Under the pieces are notes generated by a model, which saw nothing but the letters and a program-made list of their open reading frames with translations, had not been told where the DNA came from and ran no database searches. From Gallionella sp. (GTDB taxonomy: Bacteria; Pseudomonadota; Gammaproteobacteria; Burkholderiales; Gallionellaceae), in contig JAUYGW010000348.1 of assembly GCA_030690245.1 (NCBI GenBank), forward strand, positions 1-6,367: a stretch of DNA of 6,367 bases, written 5' to 3'. How positions within the stretch are numbered: the stretch's first letter is position 1; every line of letters starts with the position of its first letter. Positions 1 through 5,513 of the stretch are shown here, one piece after another. Both the position numbers and the translations under genes were made by a program.

Positions 1-79
1 GCATGCACCGCTTTCGATTGCGTTTCTAACCGCACTTATTACACATATTGTCGCCATATTTTTTTACTGGTAAATACTG

Positions 80-1753
80 ATGATTCGTTGCCTGTTTGTC
101 CAGATTTCGCGCAACCCAAGCGGCCAGCCCATCCGCAGGGAACTACTGGCCACTGGCGACACGATTCGAATCGGGCGCGCCGCCGGATGCAAAATTCTCC
201 TTCTCGATCATAGAGTCAATTTTCACCATGCAATCATTCGCCACTCGGATGAAGGAAAGTTATTCATTGACGCCGAGGAAGGCGCGGAAATTACGATTAA
301 CGGCTCGCCCGAGCAGAGCGCTGAATTGTCACCGGGAACCCATGTTCTTGTCGGCCCTTATGAACTTATAGCCGAAACGCCCAGCGATGATTATGACCTG
401 GTGCTTTCGGTAGAGTTGGTTCATCCGTTACCGGACGACCATGAGCATATTTCAATAAAGCATGCGCCTGTCACTTTGGCGGGGGCCGGATTATCCAAAC
501 GTAAGCCCGCGCTTTGGCTAGTTGGTGTAATTGCGCTTGTTTTCCTAATTCTTCCCATGATCCCGGCATCAAGCCCGACGCTTCCTAAATGGGTAACCGG
601 CCTGCAAGCATCGATCAAAAAATCCTGGCAATTAGGCGATATGTCCCGCGGACACCAACTGATCAGCGCAAAATGCGACGCATGCCACCTGAAGCCATTC
701 GAAGCCGTGCCTGATAAAGCATGTGTAAATTGCCACAAAACGGTGGCGAGGCATATTGAAAACAAGACGCTGCACGCAAATGTATTTAAAGATATGCGAT
801 GCGGGGAATGCCATCATGAGCACAGAGGCGAAATAAGGGAGGGAACCTTGGACGCGCGGTGTGTGGCATGCCATGCAAAAATCAAGAAAAAGAACGACAA
901 AACCAAGCTGGCGAATATTCGCGATTTCAGCAAAGATCACCCCGCATTCAGCCTGACCTTTAAGACAGGGCACAAAGACAGCGATGCGGTTCGCATTTCA
1001 CAGACTGACAAAGCCAAACTCGTCGAAAAATCGGGGCTTAAATTTTCACACAAGGTTCATCTCGACAAGGAAGGGGTTTCCAGCCCTGAGGGCGACACGG
1101 TATTGGAATGCCGTGATTGCCACCAACCAGATGCGGCCGGCGTTCGTTTCAGGCCGATTTCCCTGGAAAAAAATTGCCAGCAATCCGGATGCCATGCGCT
1201 GCATTTCAAGCCACCCGTATTAAAACGTCAAATACCTCACGGCTCAGAGCAGAAATTGATGCTCACCCTGCGCGAGTATTACGCAACAGCAGCAATCGGC
1301 AAATTGGCTGCGGGCGAAAAGCTTCAGTGCGGGGCTGGTTTAGGGGCAGGCAAAAATCAACTTGGGCACGCGTTAGATTGTGCCAATTACAATGCCCGTA
1401 TAAATGCGGAGATTCTGTTTAAGCCAAACAGCGGTTGCGGGGAGTGCCATGAAATTACGCATGTGGCCGATGACAAGGAGGTTCCATGGAAAGTCACGCC
1501 TGTAACCATAACCAGCCATTGGTTGCGCAACTCGCACTTTACCCATGCCAAACATAGCACCGCCAAATGTACGGAGTGCCATGACAAAACATTGTCCGAG
1601 AAAAGCTCGGATGTAGCGATTCCAGCGATTGAAAAATGCCGCGAATGCCATGTGGGCAATAAACAGGTAAAAAACAGGCTCAATAGCGGCTGTGACAATT
1701 GCCACAGCTTCCACAATGAAAACGCGCATCCATCATTAGTTGCTGCAAGGTAA
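80..1753 (+). CDS. FHA-domain, membrane-anchored decahaem cytochrome c
   Basis: The 557-residue protein has three parts. Residues about 5-100 look like an FHA fold: IGR at 31-33, VNFHHA at 46-51, NG at 74-75. Residues about 143-161 form one hydrophobic helix preceded by SKRK (139-142), which predicts the FHA domain in the cytoplasm and the rest in the periplasm. Residues about 195-545 carry ten haem c attachment sites: CXXCH at 199, 215, 241, 261, 344, 453, 497, 520 and 538, plus a CX4CH at 366-372. Several FSHKxH/FTHAKH-type histidines (323-327, 489-492) could be distal haem ligands. The family role is presumably periplasmic electron transfer; the partner is unknown. FHA domains bind phosphothreonine, but the usual binding Ser is Asn47 here, so binding may be lost. 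No clear Shine-Dalgarno precedes ATG 80; it is the first ATG in frame ahead of the FHA fold. It is convergent with nirK and appears monocistronic. Architecture is certain, function is not. Confidence 0.9.
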   Translation: MIRCLFVQISRNPSGQPIRRELLATGDTIRIGRAAGCKILLLDHRVNFHHAIIRHSDEGKLFIDAEEGAEITINGSPEQSAELSPGTHVLVGPYELIAETPSDDYDLVLSVELVHPLPDDHEHISIKHAPVTLAGAGLSKRKPALWLVGVIALVFLILPMIPASSPTLPKWVTGLQASIKKSWQLGDMSRGHQLISAKCDACHLKPFEAVPDKACVNCHKTVARHIENKTLHANVFKDMRCGECHHEHRGEIREGTLDARCVACHAKIKKKNDKTKLANIRDFSKDHPAFSLTFKTGHKDSDAVRISQTDKAKLVEKSGLKFSHKVHLDKEGVSSPEGDTVLECRDCHQPDAAGVRFRPISLEKNCQQSGCHALHFKPPVLKRQIPHGSEQKLMLTLREYYATAAIGKLAAGEKLQCGAGLGAGKNQLGHALDCANYNARINAEILFKPNSGCGECHEITHVADDKEVPWKVTPVTITSHWLRNSHFTHAKHSTAKCTECHDKTLSEKSSDVAIPAIEKCRECHVGNKQVKNRLNSGCDNCHSFHNENAHPSLVAAR

Positions 1754-1857
1754 CCGGTTGTTTGGCAATGGTTGCCCCAAGTAAAACTCTCACCTGTTCA
1801 AACCGAAATGGCTCATCGTTAGAGCAATTTGTCTATCATCCAATTACAGCATGTCTT

Positions 1858-1931
1858 TGTGGGAGCGGCTTCAGCCGCGACAGAGCATACGTCGAATGGG
1901 TGGGGTAATCGCGGCTGAAGCCGCTCCCACA
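1858..1931. repeat. REP/REPIN-like inverted repeat
   Basis: Two 23-bp arms (1858-1880 and 1909-1931) are perfect reverse complements separated by 28 bp. Each arm begins or ends with the GTGGGAGCGGC core and contains an inner palindrome, GCGGCT-TC-AGCCGC. This closely resembles the REP sequences of Pseudomonas and other Proteobacteria, which are arranged head-to-tail as REPINs and mobilised by RAYT transposases. It lies in the gap between two convergent genes, the usual place for such elements. No RAYT gene is in the window. It could also form a long RNA hairpin that protects 3' ends. Confidence 0.85.
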
Positions 1932-1963
1932 TCAGAATAGTCAAAAAGAAAACGCTGGGCAAA

Positions 1964-1995
1964 AAAAGAGCAAGGCCCTAAAGCCTTGCTCTTTT
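1964..1995 (-). terminator. Rho-independent terminator of nirK, probably bidirectional
   Basis: A perfect 13-bp stem (1964-1976 with 1983-1995, core GAGCAAGGC/GCCTTGCTC) has a 6-nt loop. On the minus strand it is followed by a run of T (complement of 1961-1967), as expected for termination of nirK, whose stop codon lies about 45 bp upstream. On the plus strand it ends in TTTTATTTT, so it could also stop transcription from the FHA-cytochrome gene. A second small hairpin (GCCCTT 2001-2006 with AAGGGC 2017-2022) lies between it and the nirK stop. Confidence 0.85.
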
Positions 1996-2040
1996 ATTTT
2001 GCCCTTCCTTACTGCGAAGGGCGATTAAAGCCTGTTGCTA

Positions 2041-3063
2041 TTATTTCAGCTTGCCGGTGCGGAAGAGATCAGGCTGCTCATCACCCTCGGCGATCATGAT
2101 CGCTGCATTACCCTTGGCAAAACGGGAAAGCGCATGGTCAACGAAGATGTACTTGGCCGGAACGCGCGCCTTGAATTCAACCATCGTCGCGCCGCCAGGT
2201 GGAACCACGGTAGTTTGCACGTTCAGCAATGGAGCGCCAGTGGTGCCTTCGTTCCAAACCTTGTCGTAGACTGTGCCGATCGCGTGGAAAGCCGAGGTCA
2301 GGTTAGGACCGCCAACGCCGAAGAACACGCGGACATTGTCGCCCACTTTGACTTTCATCGGATTGTTGGCCAGGGCCATACGCGATCCGTTGATCACCAC
2401 GTCGGTCGGATGTTCGGCCAGCATGCTAGGTACGTCAAATGCCCGGTGGCCGGTTTTAGCGCCGTCGGTATAGATTTCGCCCTGCATCATGTAGAACTCC
2501 TTGTCAACCTTAGGCAGGCCGCCAGCGGGTTCGATCAGGATCAAGCCATACATGCCGCTCGAAATATGCTGCGGAATGATGGGGGTAGCGCAGTGGTAGA
2601 CATACAGGCCAGGGTTTTGCGCCTTGAAGACGAATGACTTCGTTTCGCCAGGTGCAACAACGGTTGCTGCCGCGCCGCCGCCTTGACCCCATACTGCATG
2701 CAGGTCAACGTTGTGCGTTACCGTGCTGTCTTTCCTGTTGGCCAATGTGACTTCAATCGTGTCACCCACGCGGGCGCGCAACATCGGGCCAGGTACTTTG
2801 GAGTTGTATGTCCAGTAAGTAAATGTGGTTTTCTTGGCAGGGTCAAGAATCCCCTCCAGCTCCACCGCTTCCAGATGCATTTTAAGTGTTTTTGCACCAC
2901 GCTTGCCTACCGGCGTGCCAACGGCGGTCGGGTCCTGCCAAATATCCACTGCGCCGGCTACCGATACAGGAGCAGTAGCAACTACGTCTGCGGCCCAAGA
3001 TGCTGACGAACCCAGTGTCAACAGACCCAGTGACAATGCACCGATGATTCCTTTTACTTTCAT
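2041..3063 (-). CDS. nirK: copper-containing nitrite reductase, AniA-type
   Basis: This 340-residue periplasmic enzyme reduces nitrite to nitric oxide, the committed step of denitrification. It has two cupredoxin domains. Type 1 copper ligands are visible as H117, C158, H166 and M171. Type 2 ligands are H122, H157 and H310. The catalytic pair is D120 and H260. The short C-x7-H linker and blocks such as GQGGGAAAT and SSGMYGLI resemble Neisseria AniA (class II NirK). Unlike AniA there is no lipobox: a normal signal peptide probably ends at ASWA (residue 24), giving a soluble periplasmic protein. The start at 3063 was chosen because GGGAGAGG sits 6 nt upstream and the signal peptide begins there; the open frame reaches 3183 but the extra 40 residues look non-coding. 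It diverges from a cytochrome c gene that is a plausible electron donor. One oddity is Trp125, where relatives I recall have Thr in the HAATG block after the type 2 His. Confidence 0.96.
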   Translation of the reverse strand: MKVKGIIGALSLGLLTLGSSASWAADVVATAPVSVAGAVDIWQDPTAVGTPVGKRGAKTLKMHLEAVELEGILDPAKKTTFTYWTYNSKVPGPMLRARVGDTIEVTLANRKDSTVTHNVDLHAVWGQGGGAAATVVAPGETKSFVFKAQNPGLYVYHCATPIIPQHISSGMYGLILIEPAGGLPKVDKEFYMMQGEIYTDGAKTGHRAFDVPSMLAEHPTDVVINGSRMALANNPMKVKVGDNVRVFFGVGGPNLTSAFHAIGTVYDKVWNEGTTGAPLLNVQTTVVPPGGATMVEFKARVPAKYIFVDHALSRFAKGNAAIMIAEGDEQPDLFRTGKLK

Positions 3064-3087
3064 GATAATTCCTCTCCCATTACATTG

Positions 3088-3093
3088 ATTATA
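3088..3093 (-). promoter_or_regulatory. candidate nirK -10 box
   Basis: A perfect TATAAT on the minus strand would place the transcription start near 3081, about 18 nt ahead of the nirK ATG and just upstream of its GGGAGAGG ribosome site. No good -35 lies 16-18 bp upstream (GTCGTA at best), which would fit an activator-dependent promoter. The region is AT-rich, so chance is possible. Confidence 0.4.
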
Positions 3094-3237
3094 AAAAAAC
3101 AACCACATACTACGACACACACTACAACATCGCGTGCCGTACCATAAGTCAGCAGACATGCCACCAACCGACAGACAGCACAAACACTACTAAAACAAGC
3201 CCGACTTCAAAAACATGCTCCCGAACATTTATTATCA

Positions 3238-3274
3238 GCTGCGGCATTTCGTCACGCTGCGGCATTTTGTCGCA
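3238..3274. promoter_or_regulatory. tandem RegA/PrrA/RegR-like redox regulator boxes
   Basis: Two 18-bp direct repeats (3238-3255 and 3256-3273) match at 16 of 18 positions. The second contains GCGGCATTTTGTCGC (3259-3273), which fits every defined position of the RegR box as I recall it (GNGRCRTTNNGNCGC) and forms a near-perfect 17-bp palindrome with flanking T and A. The first (3241-3255) misses one defined position (CAC for CGC). This response-regulator family (RegA, PrrA, ActR, RegR, RoxR) controls respiratory and denitrification genes according to redox state. The boxes lie about 175-210 bp from nirK and 225-265 bp from the cytochrome start, so which gene they serve is open. Confidence 0.55.
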
Positions 3275-3382
3275 TCATGCCTAAAGTGAATACTACCGTC
3301 AAGAGGTCATAAAAATTTATTTTTAAGCTGTCAACATCAATTCGTTCTTAAGCGTTAATTATGCATGCGGACAGCATTGGCA

Positions 3383-3410
3383 GATAAAACAATGCAGGTA
3401 AAACAATCAA
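3383..3410 (+). repeat. tandem 14-bp repeat upstream of cytochrome c
   Basis: Units at 3383-3396 and 3397-3410 agree at 11 of 14 positions and share the core TAAAACAAT. They lie about 42-69 bp before the predicted transcription start of the cytochrome gene, where activators often bind. I do not recognise the motif; in AT-rich DNA it may be coincidental. Confidence 0.35.
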
Positions 3411-3416
3411 GGGGAT

Positions 3417-3445
3417 TTTCAAAGCCTACCTGCTCATGCTAGGAT
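3417..3445 (+). promoter_or_regulatory. candidate promoter of cytochrome c gene
   Basis: TTTCAA (3417-3422) is followed by a 17-bp spacer and TAGGAT (3440-3445) with an upstream TGC, making an extended -10. The start would be near 3452, giving a leader of about 49 nt. The -35 match is weak (3 of 6). Confidence 0.35.
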
Positions 3446-3500
3446 GCCAATGCCCTGAAACGGGGAGTGGTTTTATAAAACTATTTTTGGAGAGATTGTT

Positions 3501-3833
3501 ATGAAAGCATCTTGGGTAGGTATCGCAGCAGCCACAACGGCACTGATGTTTGCCGGCCATGCAGGCGCTGCCGATGTGGAAGCGGGCAAATTAGCGTTTA
3601 GCAAGTCTGTTTGCAAGGGTTGCCATGCCGTGGATTACGAAGGGTATGGACCAGCTTTGCAAGATATTGGCTCGAAATACGCTGGCGTTGCCACTGCGAA
3701 AGAAGATTTGACTAAAAAGATCAATAATGGCACCAAAGGTACATGGGGTGATGCAGAAATGCCTCCGCAAAAAGGTGCTGTAAGCGATGAAAACATGAGC
3801 GCCATCGTGGATTTCATATTGTCCTTCAAGTAA
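3501..3833 (+). CDS. c551/c552-type monohaem cytochrome c
   Basis: This is a 110-residue class I cytochrome c. A signal peptide covers residues 1-23 (cleavage after AGA), leaving a mature protein of about 87 residues, typical of the c551/c552 (c8) group. Haem attaches at CKGCH (38-42), and the sixth iron ligand is Met87 in the EMPPQ block. The segment INNGTKGTWGDAEMPP closely follows the pattern of Pseudomonas c551 and Nitrosomonas c552. It is a soluble periplasmic electron shuttle; proteins of this type donate electrons to nitrite reductases and terminal oxidases. Divergence from nirK makes NirK a likely partner, which is inference. GGAGAG (3489-3494) lies 6 nt ahead of the ATG. It is followed by hairpins and is probably transcribed alone. 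Confidence 0.95.
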   Translation: MKASWVGIAAATTALMFAGHAGAADVEAGKLAFSKSVCKGCHAVDYEGYGPALQDIGSKYAGVATAKEDLTKKINNGTKGTWGDAEMPPQKGAVSDENMSAIVDFILSFK

Positions 3834-3841
3834 TCACGGCA

Positions 3842-3864
3842 AAAACCGTTTCTTGGGCGGTTTT
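3842..3864 (+). terminator. weak hairpin after cytochrome c
   Basis: A 7-bp stem (AAAACCG 3842-3848 with CGGTTTT 3858-3864) with a 9-nt loop starts 8 nt after the stop codon and ends in four T. It may be a first-stage terminator or a 3'-end stabiliser before the stronger hairpin that follows. Confidence 0.45.
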
Positions 3865-3870
3865 GTCTCG

Positions 3871-3899
3871 AAAAAGCCAGCTTTTATGCTGGCTTTTTT
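3871..3899 (+). terminator. Rho-independent terminator of cytochrome c gene
   Basis: A perfect 11-bp stem (3871-3881 with 3888-3898, core GCCAGC/GCTGGC) has a 6-nt loop and ends in six T. The A-run on the left arm means it could also act on the minus strand. Part of the right arm is repeated immediately after it (TGCTGGCTT, 3901-3909). Confidence 0.85.
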
Positions 3900-4004
3900 A
3901 TGCTGGCTTGCAAGTTCGCTTAAAATTCAAGCTCAGGAAACAAACCATGCGCAGCGTAATCAAATTGCGCGAGACATATTTCAAGCTTCAAGGAGAAAAG
4001 CATC

Positions 4005-4433
4005 ATGAGAATTACACTGCTGACCGTTCTTATGCTCGTTTTCGGTTACTCCTTCGCGGAAACCCAGAACGAGCCTTTACAATGTTTGAAAGAACTGAAA
4101 AAGGATGTCCGATTTTCATCAATTGCAAGACAGGTGGCGCTTGATGGACAGGATGTGACAAGCCCTCAAATGCTGGATGACAGGACAAGCGCTGACGAGC
4201 CGCAGAAACAGGCCATAGCCGACTGGATTGATGCCAGGTCGCTATGTGTCAATAGCAAGCCGATCAAGCGCTCAGTCGATCTGCACATCCTCTTTTTGAG
4301 CATCGTGCCGGAGCTGTACAACGGACAGGCGACCTTTGGCGAATTCAACAAGAAATGGCACGCACTGTTCAAGGAGGTCACAGAAGCGCCCATAACCGCT
4401 CCCGACCCGAACGCTCACCAGCATCATCATTAA
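4005..4433 (+). CDS. small exported protein of unknown function, His-rich tail
   Basis: I cannot assign this 142-residue protein to a named family. Residues 1-18 form a signal peptide (probable cleavage after YSFA), so the product should be periplasmic. The mature part looks mostly helical and has two cysteines (C27 and C81), which could form a disulphide. It ends in HQHHH (138-142), a possible metal-binding tail. The pattern C, then VRFSSIARQVALDG, ML.D, ADEPQKQAIADW, R..C resembles unnamed betaproteobacterial exported proteins I have a general memory of, but I have no function for them. An AGGAG (3991-3995) sits 9 nt before the ATG. A TAAAAT at 3921-3926 could be a -10 box, but its -35 is poor. 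It stands alone between the cytochrome terminator and the sigma-factor operon. Confidence 0.8.
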   Translation: MRITLLTVLMLVFGYSFAETQNEPLQCLKELKKDVRFSSIARQVALDGQDVTSPQMLDDRTSADEPQKQAIADWIDARSLCVNSKPIKRSVDLHILFLSIVPELYNGQATFGEFNKKWHALFKEVTEAPITAPDPNAHQHHH

Positions 4434-4505
4434 CAACCCGGCAGTTGTCAGGGCCTTGGGCTCAATTGGTTCAGGCTCTTGGCAGCTAGCGCAGGTTTTA
4501 GCAGT

Positions 4506-4528
4506 TTTTTGATGTCGGGCATCAAAAA
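4506..4528. promoter_or_regulatory. palindrome upstream of the sigma-factor operon
   Basis: A perfect 9-bp inverted repeat (TTTTTGATG 4506-4514, CATCAAAAA 4520-4528) surrounds the 5-nt loop TCGGG. It starts 61 nt before the proposed CTG start of the sigma gene. It could be a regulator's operator, a hairpin in the leader, or a terminator for the gene ending at 4433; the T-run/A-run flanks and short GC core make it a weak terminator on either strand. Confidence 0.4.
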
Positions 4529-4552
4529 TTCACTACCCTTTGCGCGCGTGAA

Positions 4553-4558
4553 AAGGAG
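4553..4558 (+). promoter_or_regulatory. ribosome binding site deciding the CTG start
   Basis: AAGGAG at 4553-4558 is a strong Shine-Dalgarno. The only start-like codon at the right distance and in the sigma-factor frame is CTG at 4567, 8 nt downstream. The next in-frame candidate, GTG at 4642, has no such site and cuts into conserved region 2. Confidence 0.65.
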
Positions 4559-4566
4559 CGGCCAAA

Positions 4567-5136
4567 CTGTCCAACCGTACCGAATTATCCCAATTTCTCA
4601 GTACGGTAGAACGCCGCGCATATAAGCAGGCGCTGTATGCCGTGCGTAATGAGCACACCGCGTTAGATATTGTGCAGGATGCGATGATTAAACTCGCCGA
4701 AAAATATGGGGGCAAGCCAGCTGCAGAATTGCCGCTGCTATTCCAGCGTATTCTGCAAAACACCATCCGTGATCATTACCGCAGACAAAAGGTCAGAAAT
4801 GCCTGGACAACCTTATTCTCGTCATTTGCTCCAAAAAATGAAGAGGCTGAATATGATCCGCTCGACAACCTGAAAGATGACGAAAACCGGAGCGCCCCCG
4901 CTGCGCCCGATGAGTCGCTGCAACAAAGCCAGGTTATCGCGCTGATTGAACAGGCGCTTGGCAAGCTTCCGGCGCGTCAACGTGAGGCTTTCCTGCTGCG
5001 TTACTGGGAAGGCCTGGACACGGCAGAAACTGCCACGGCGATGGGATGCACCGAAGGAAGCGTAAAAACCCACTGTTCGCGCGCTGCGCATGCGCTTGCC
5101 GTGTCTCTCAAAGAGAAAGGGCTTGAGCTGCCATGA
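4567..5136 (+). CDS. sigma-70 family (ECF-like) RNA polymerase sigma factor, CTG start
   Basis: This encodes a 189-residue sigma factor if translation starts at CTG 4567. Region 2 spans about residues 5-76 (SQFLSTVERRAYKQALYAVR, DIVQDAMIKLAEK, LLFQRILQNTIRDHYRR). An acidic linker follows (about 90-120), then region 4 (about 124-182, LPARQREAFLLRYWEGLDTAE with the helix-turn-helix TAMGCTEGSVKTHCSRA). It should direct RNA polymerase to a small regulon of unknown content. The frame is open from 4552 after TGA 4549-4551 and has no ATG, GTG or TTG before GTG 4642, yet the sequence before 4642 is clearly sigma region 2 in character. Its stop overlaps the next start (ATGA, 5133-5136), so it is translationally coupled to a membrane protein that may be its regulator. 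A rejected alternative is GTG 4548, which is out of frame. The gene is sure; the exact start is likely. Confidence 0.85.
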   Translation: MSNRTELSQFLSTVERRAYKQALYAVRNEHTALDIVQDAMIKLAEKYGGKPAAELPLLFQRILQNTIRDHYRRQKVRNAWTTLFSSFAPKNEEAEYDPLDNLKDDENRSAPAAPDESLQQSQVIALIEQALGKLPARQREAFLLRYWEGLDTAETATAMGCTEGSVKTHCSRAAHALAVSLKEKGLELP

Positions 5137-5492
5137 ACATAAATACCAATTCGCCGAATGAAAATTCGCGGCACATCGCTCCTGAGCGTATCGCTCAATT
5201 GCTTACGCGTGCCGCACAGCAACTTGATGACGATACCGTCACCGCACTGCGCCGGGCGCGCAACGTTGCGCTGGAGAAGCAATCGCTGAGCAGTCCTGTT
5301 TTTGCGTTAAGCGCAGCGCACAACATCCGCTGGCTGATGCCGCATTCCGCCCATCAATGGATGGTTGCGATCATCCTGTTCGTAGCGATACTTTTCGGAG
5401 GAGTAAGCTATTGGCAGCACGAGAACGACATGAGTCATCTGGATGCTGCCATCCTGACCGACGATTTGCCATTGGAAGTTTTTGTTGATTAA
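5133..5492 (+). CDS. DUF3619-like single-pass membrane protein, possible anti-sigma factor
   Basis: This 119-residue protein has a polar N-terminal part (1-72, mostly helical and charged), one transmembrane helix at about 75-93 (WMVAIILFVAILFGGVSYW), and a short tail ending in DAAILTDDLPLEVFVD. The tail pattern (LD.AIL.DDLP....D) and the ARN.AL segment match DUF3619 as I recall it. The long N-terminal part is probably cytoplasmic. The ATG overlaps the TGA of the sigma gene, and such a pairing suggests membrane sequestration of the sigma factor. No zinc-binding anti-sigma motif (HxxxCxxC) is present; the protein has no cysteines. The anti-sigma role is therefore inference from context. Confidence 0.85.
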   Translation: MNINTNSPNENSRHIAPERIAQLLTRAAQQLDDDTVTALRRARNVALEKQSLSSPVFALSAAHNIRWLMPHSAHQWMVAIILFVAILFGGVSYWQHENDMSHLDAAILTDDLPLEVFVD

Positions 5493-5513
5493 TTTTTTAA
5501 TTTATTCCGATCA

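Larger units (their letters stand above)
3064..3500. other. nirK / cytochrome c divergent regulatory region
   Basis: This 437-bp non-coding stretch separates two divergently transcribed genes. It contains, left to right: a TATAAT -10 candidate for nirK, a tandem pair of RegA/RegR-like boxes, an AT-rich segment (about 3308-3365), a tandem 14-bp repeat, and an extended -10 candidate for the cytochrome gene. No full FNR/NNR site (TTGAT-N4-ATCAA) was found on either strand. Short open frames overlapping it have no ribosome binding site and no recognisable protein features. Confidence 0.7.

Noticed and set aside
1..79. Tail of an upstream gene ending at TAA 27-29, or a promoter for the FHA-cytochrome gene
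   Set aside because: Only eight codons from an ATG at 3 are visible before the stop, and the -35/-10 candidates match poorly, so neither can be supported.
2035..2637. 200-residue open frame on the plus strand
   Set aside because: It is antisense to nirK, which has all copper ligands; its length reflects nirK codon use.
3064..3183. N-terminal extension of nirK to an upstream ATG at 3183
   Set aside because: The 40 extra residues are Cys/Trp-rich and unlike a leader, while the start at 3063 has a strong ribosome site and begins a normal signal peptide.
3308..3370. FNR/NNR or NsrR-type site in the AT-rich part of the divergent region
   Set aside because: Only half-sites such as ATCAA appear; no symmetrical TTGAT-N4-ATCAA was found.
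3863..4144. 93-residue open frame on the plus strand
   Set aside because: It runs through the cytochrome terminator and overlaps the exported-protein gene in another frame, with no ribosome site.
4548..4625. GTG start at 4548 for the sigma factor or a leader peptide
   Set aside because: It is out of frame with the sigma gene and yields only 25 codons with no clear ribosome site of its own.
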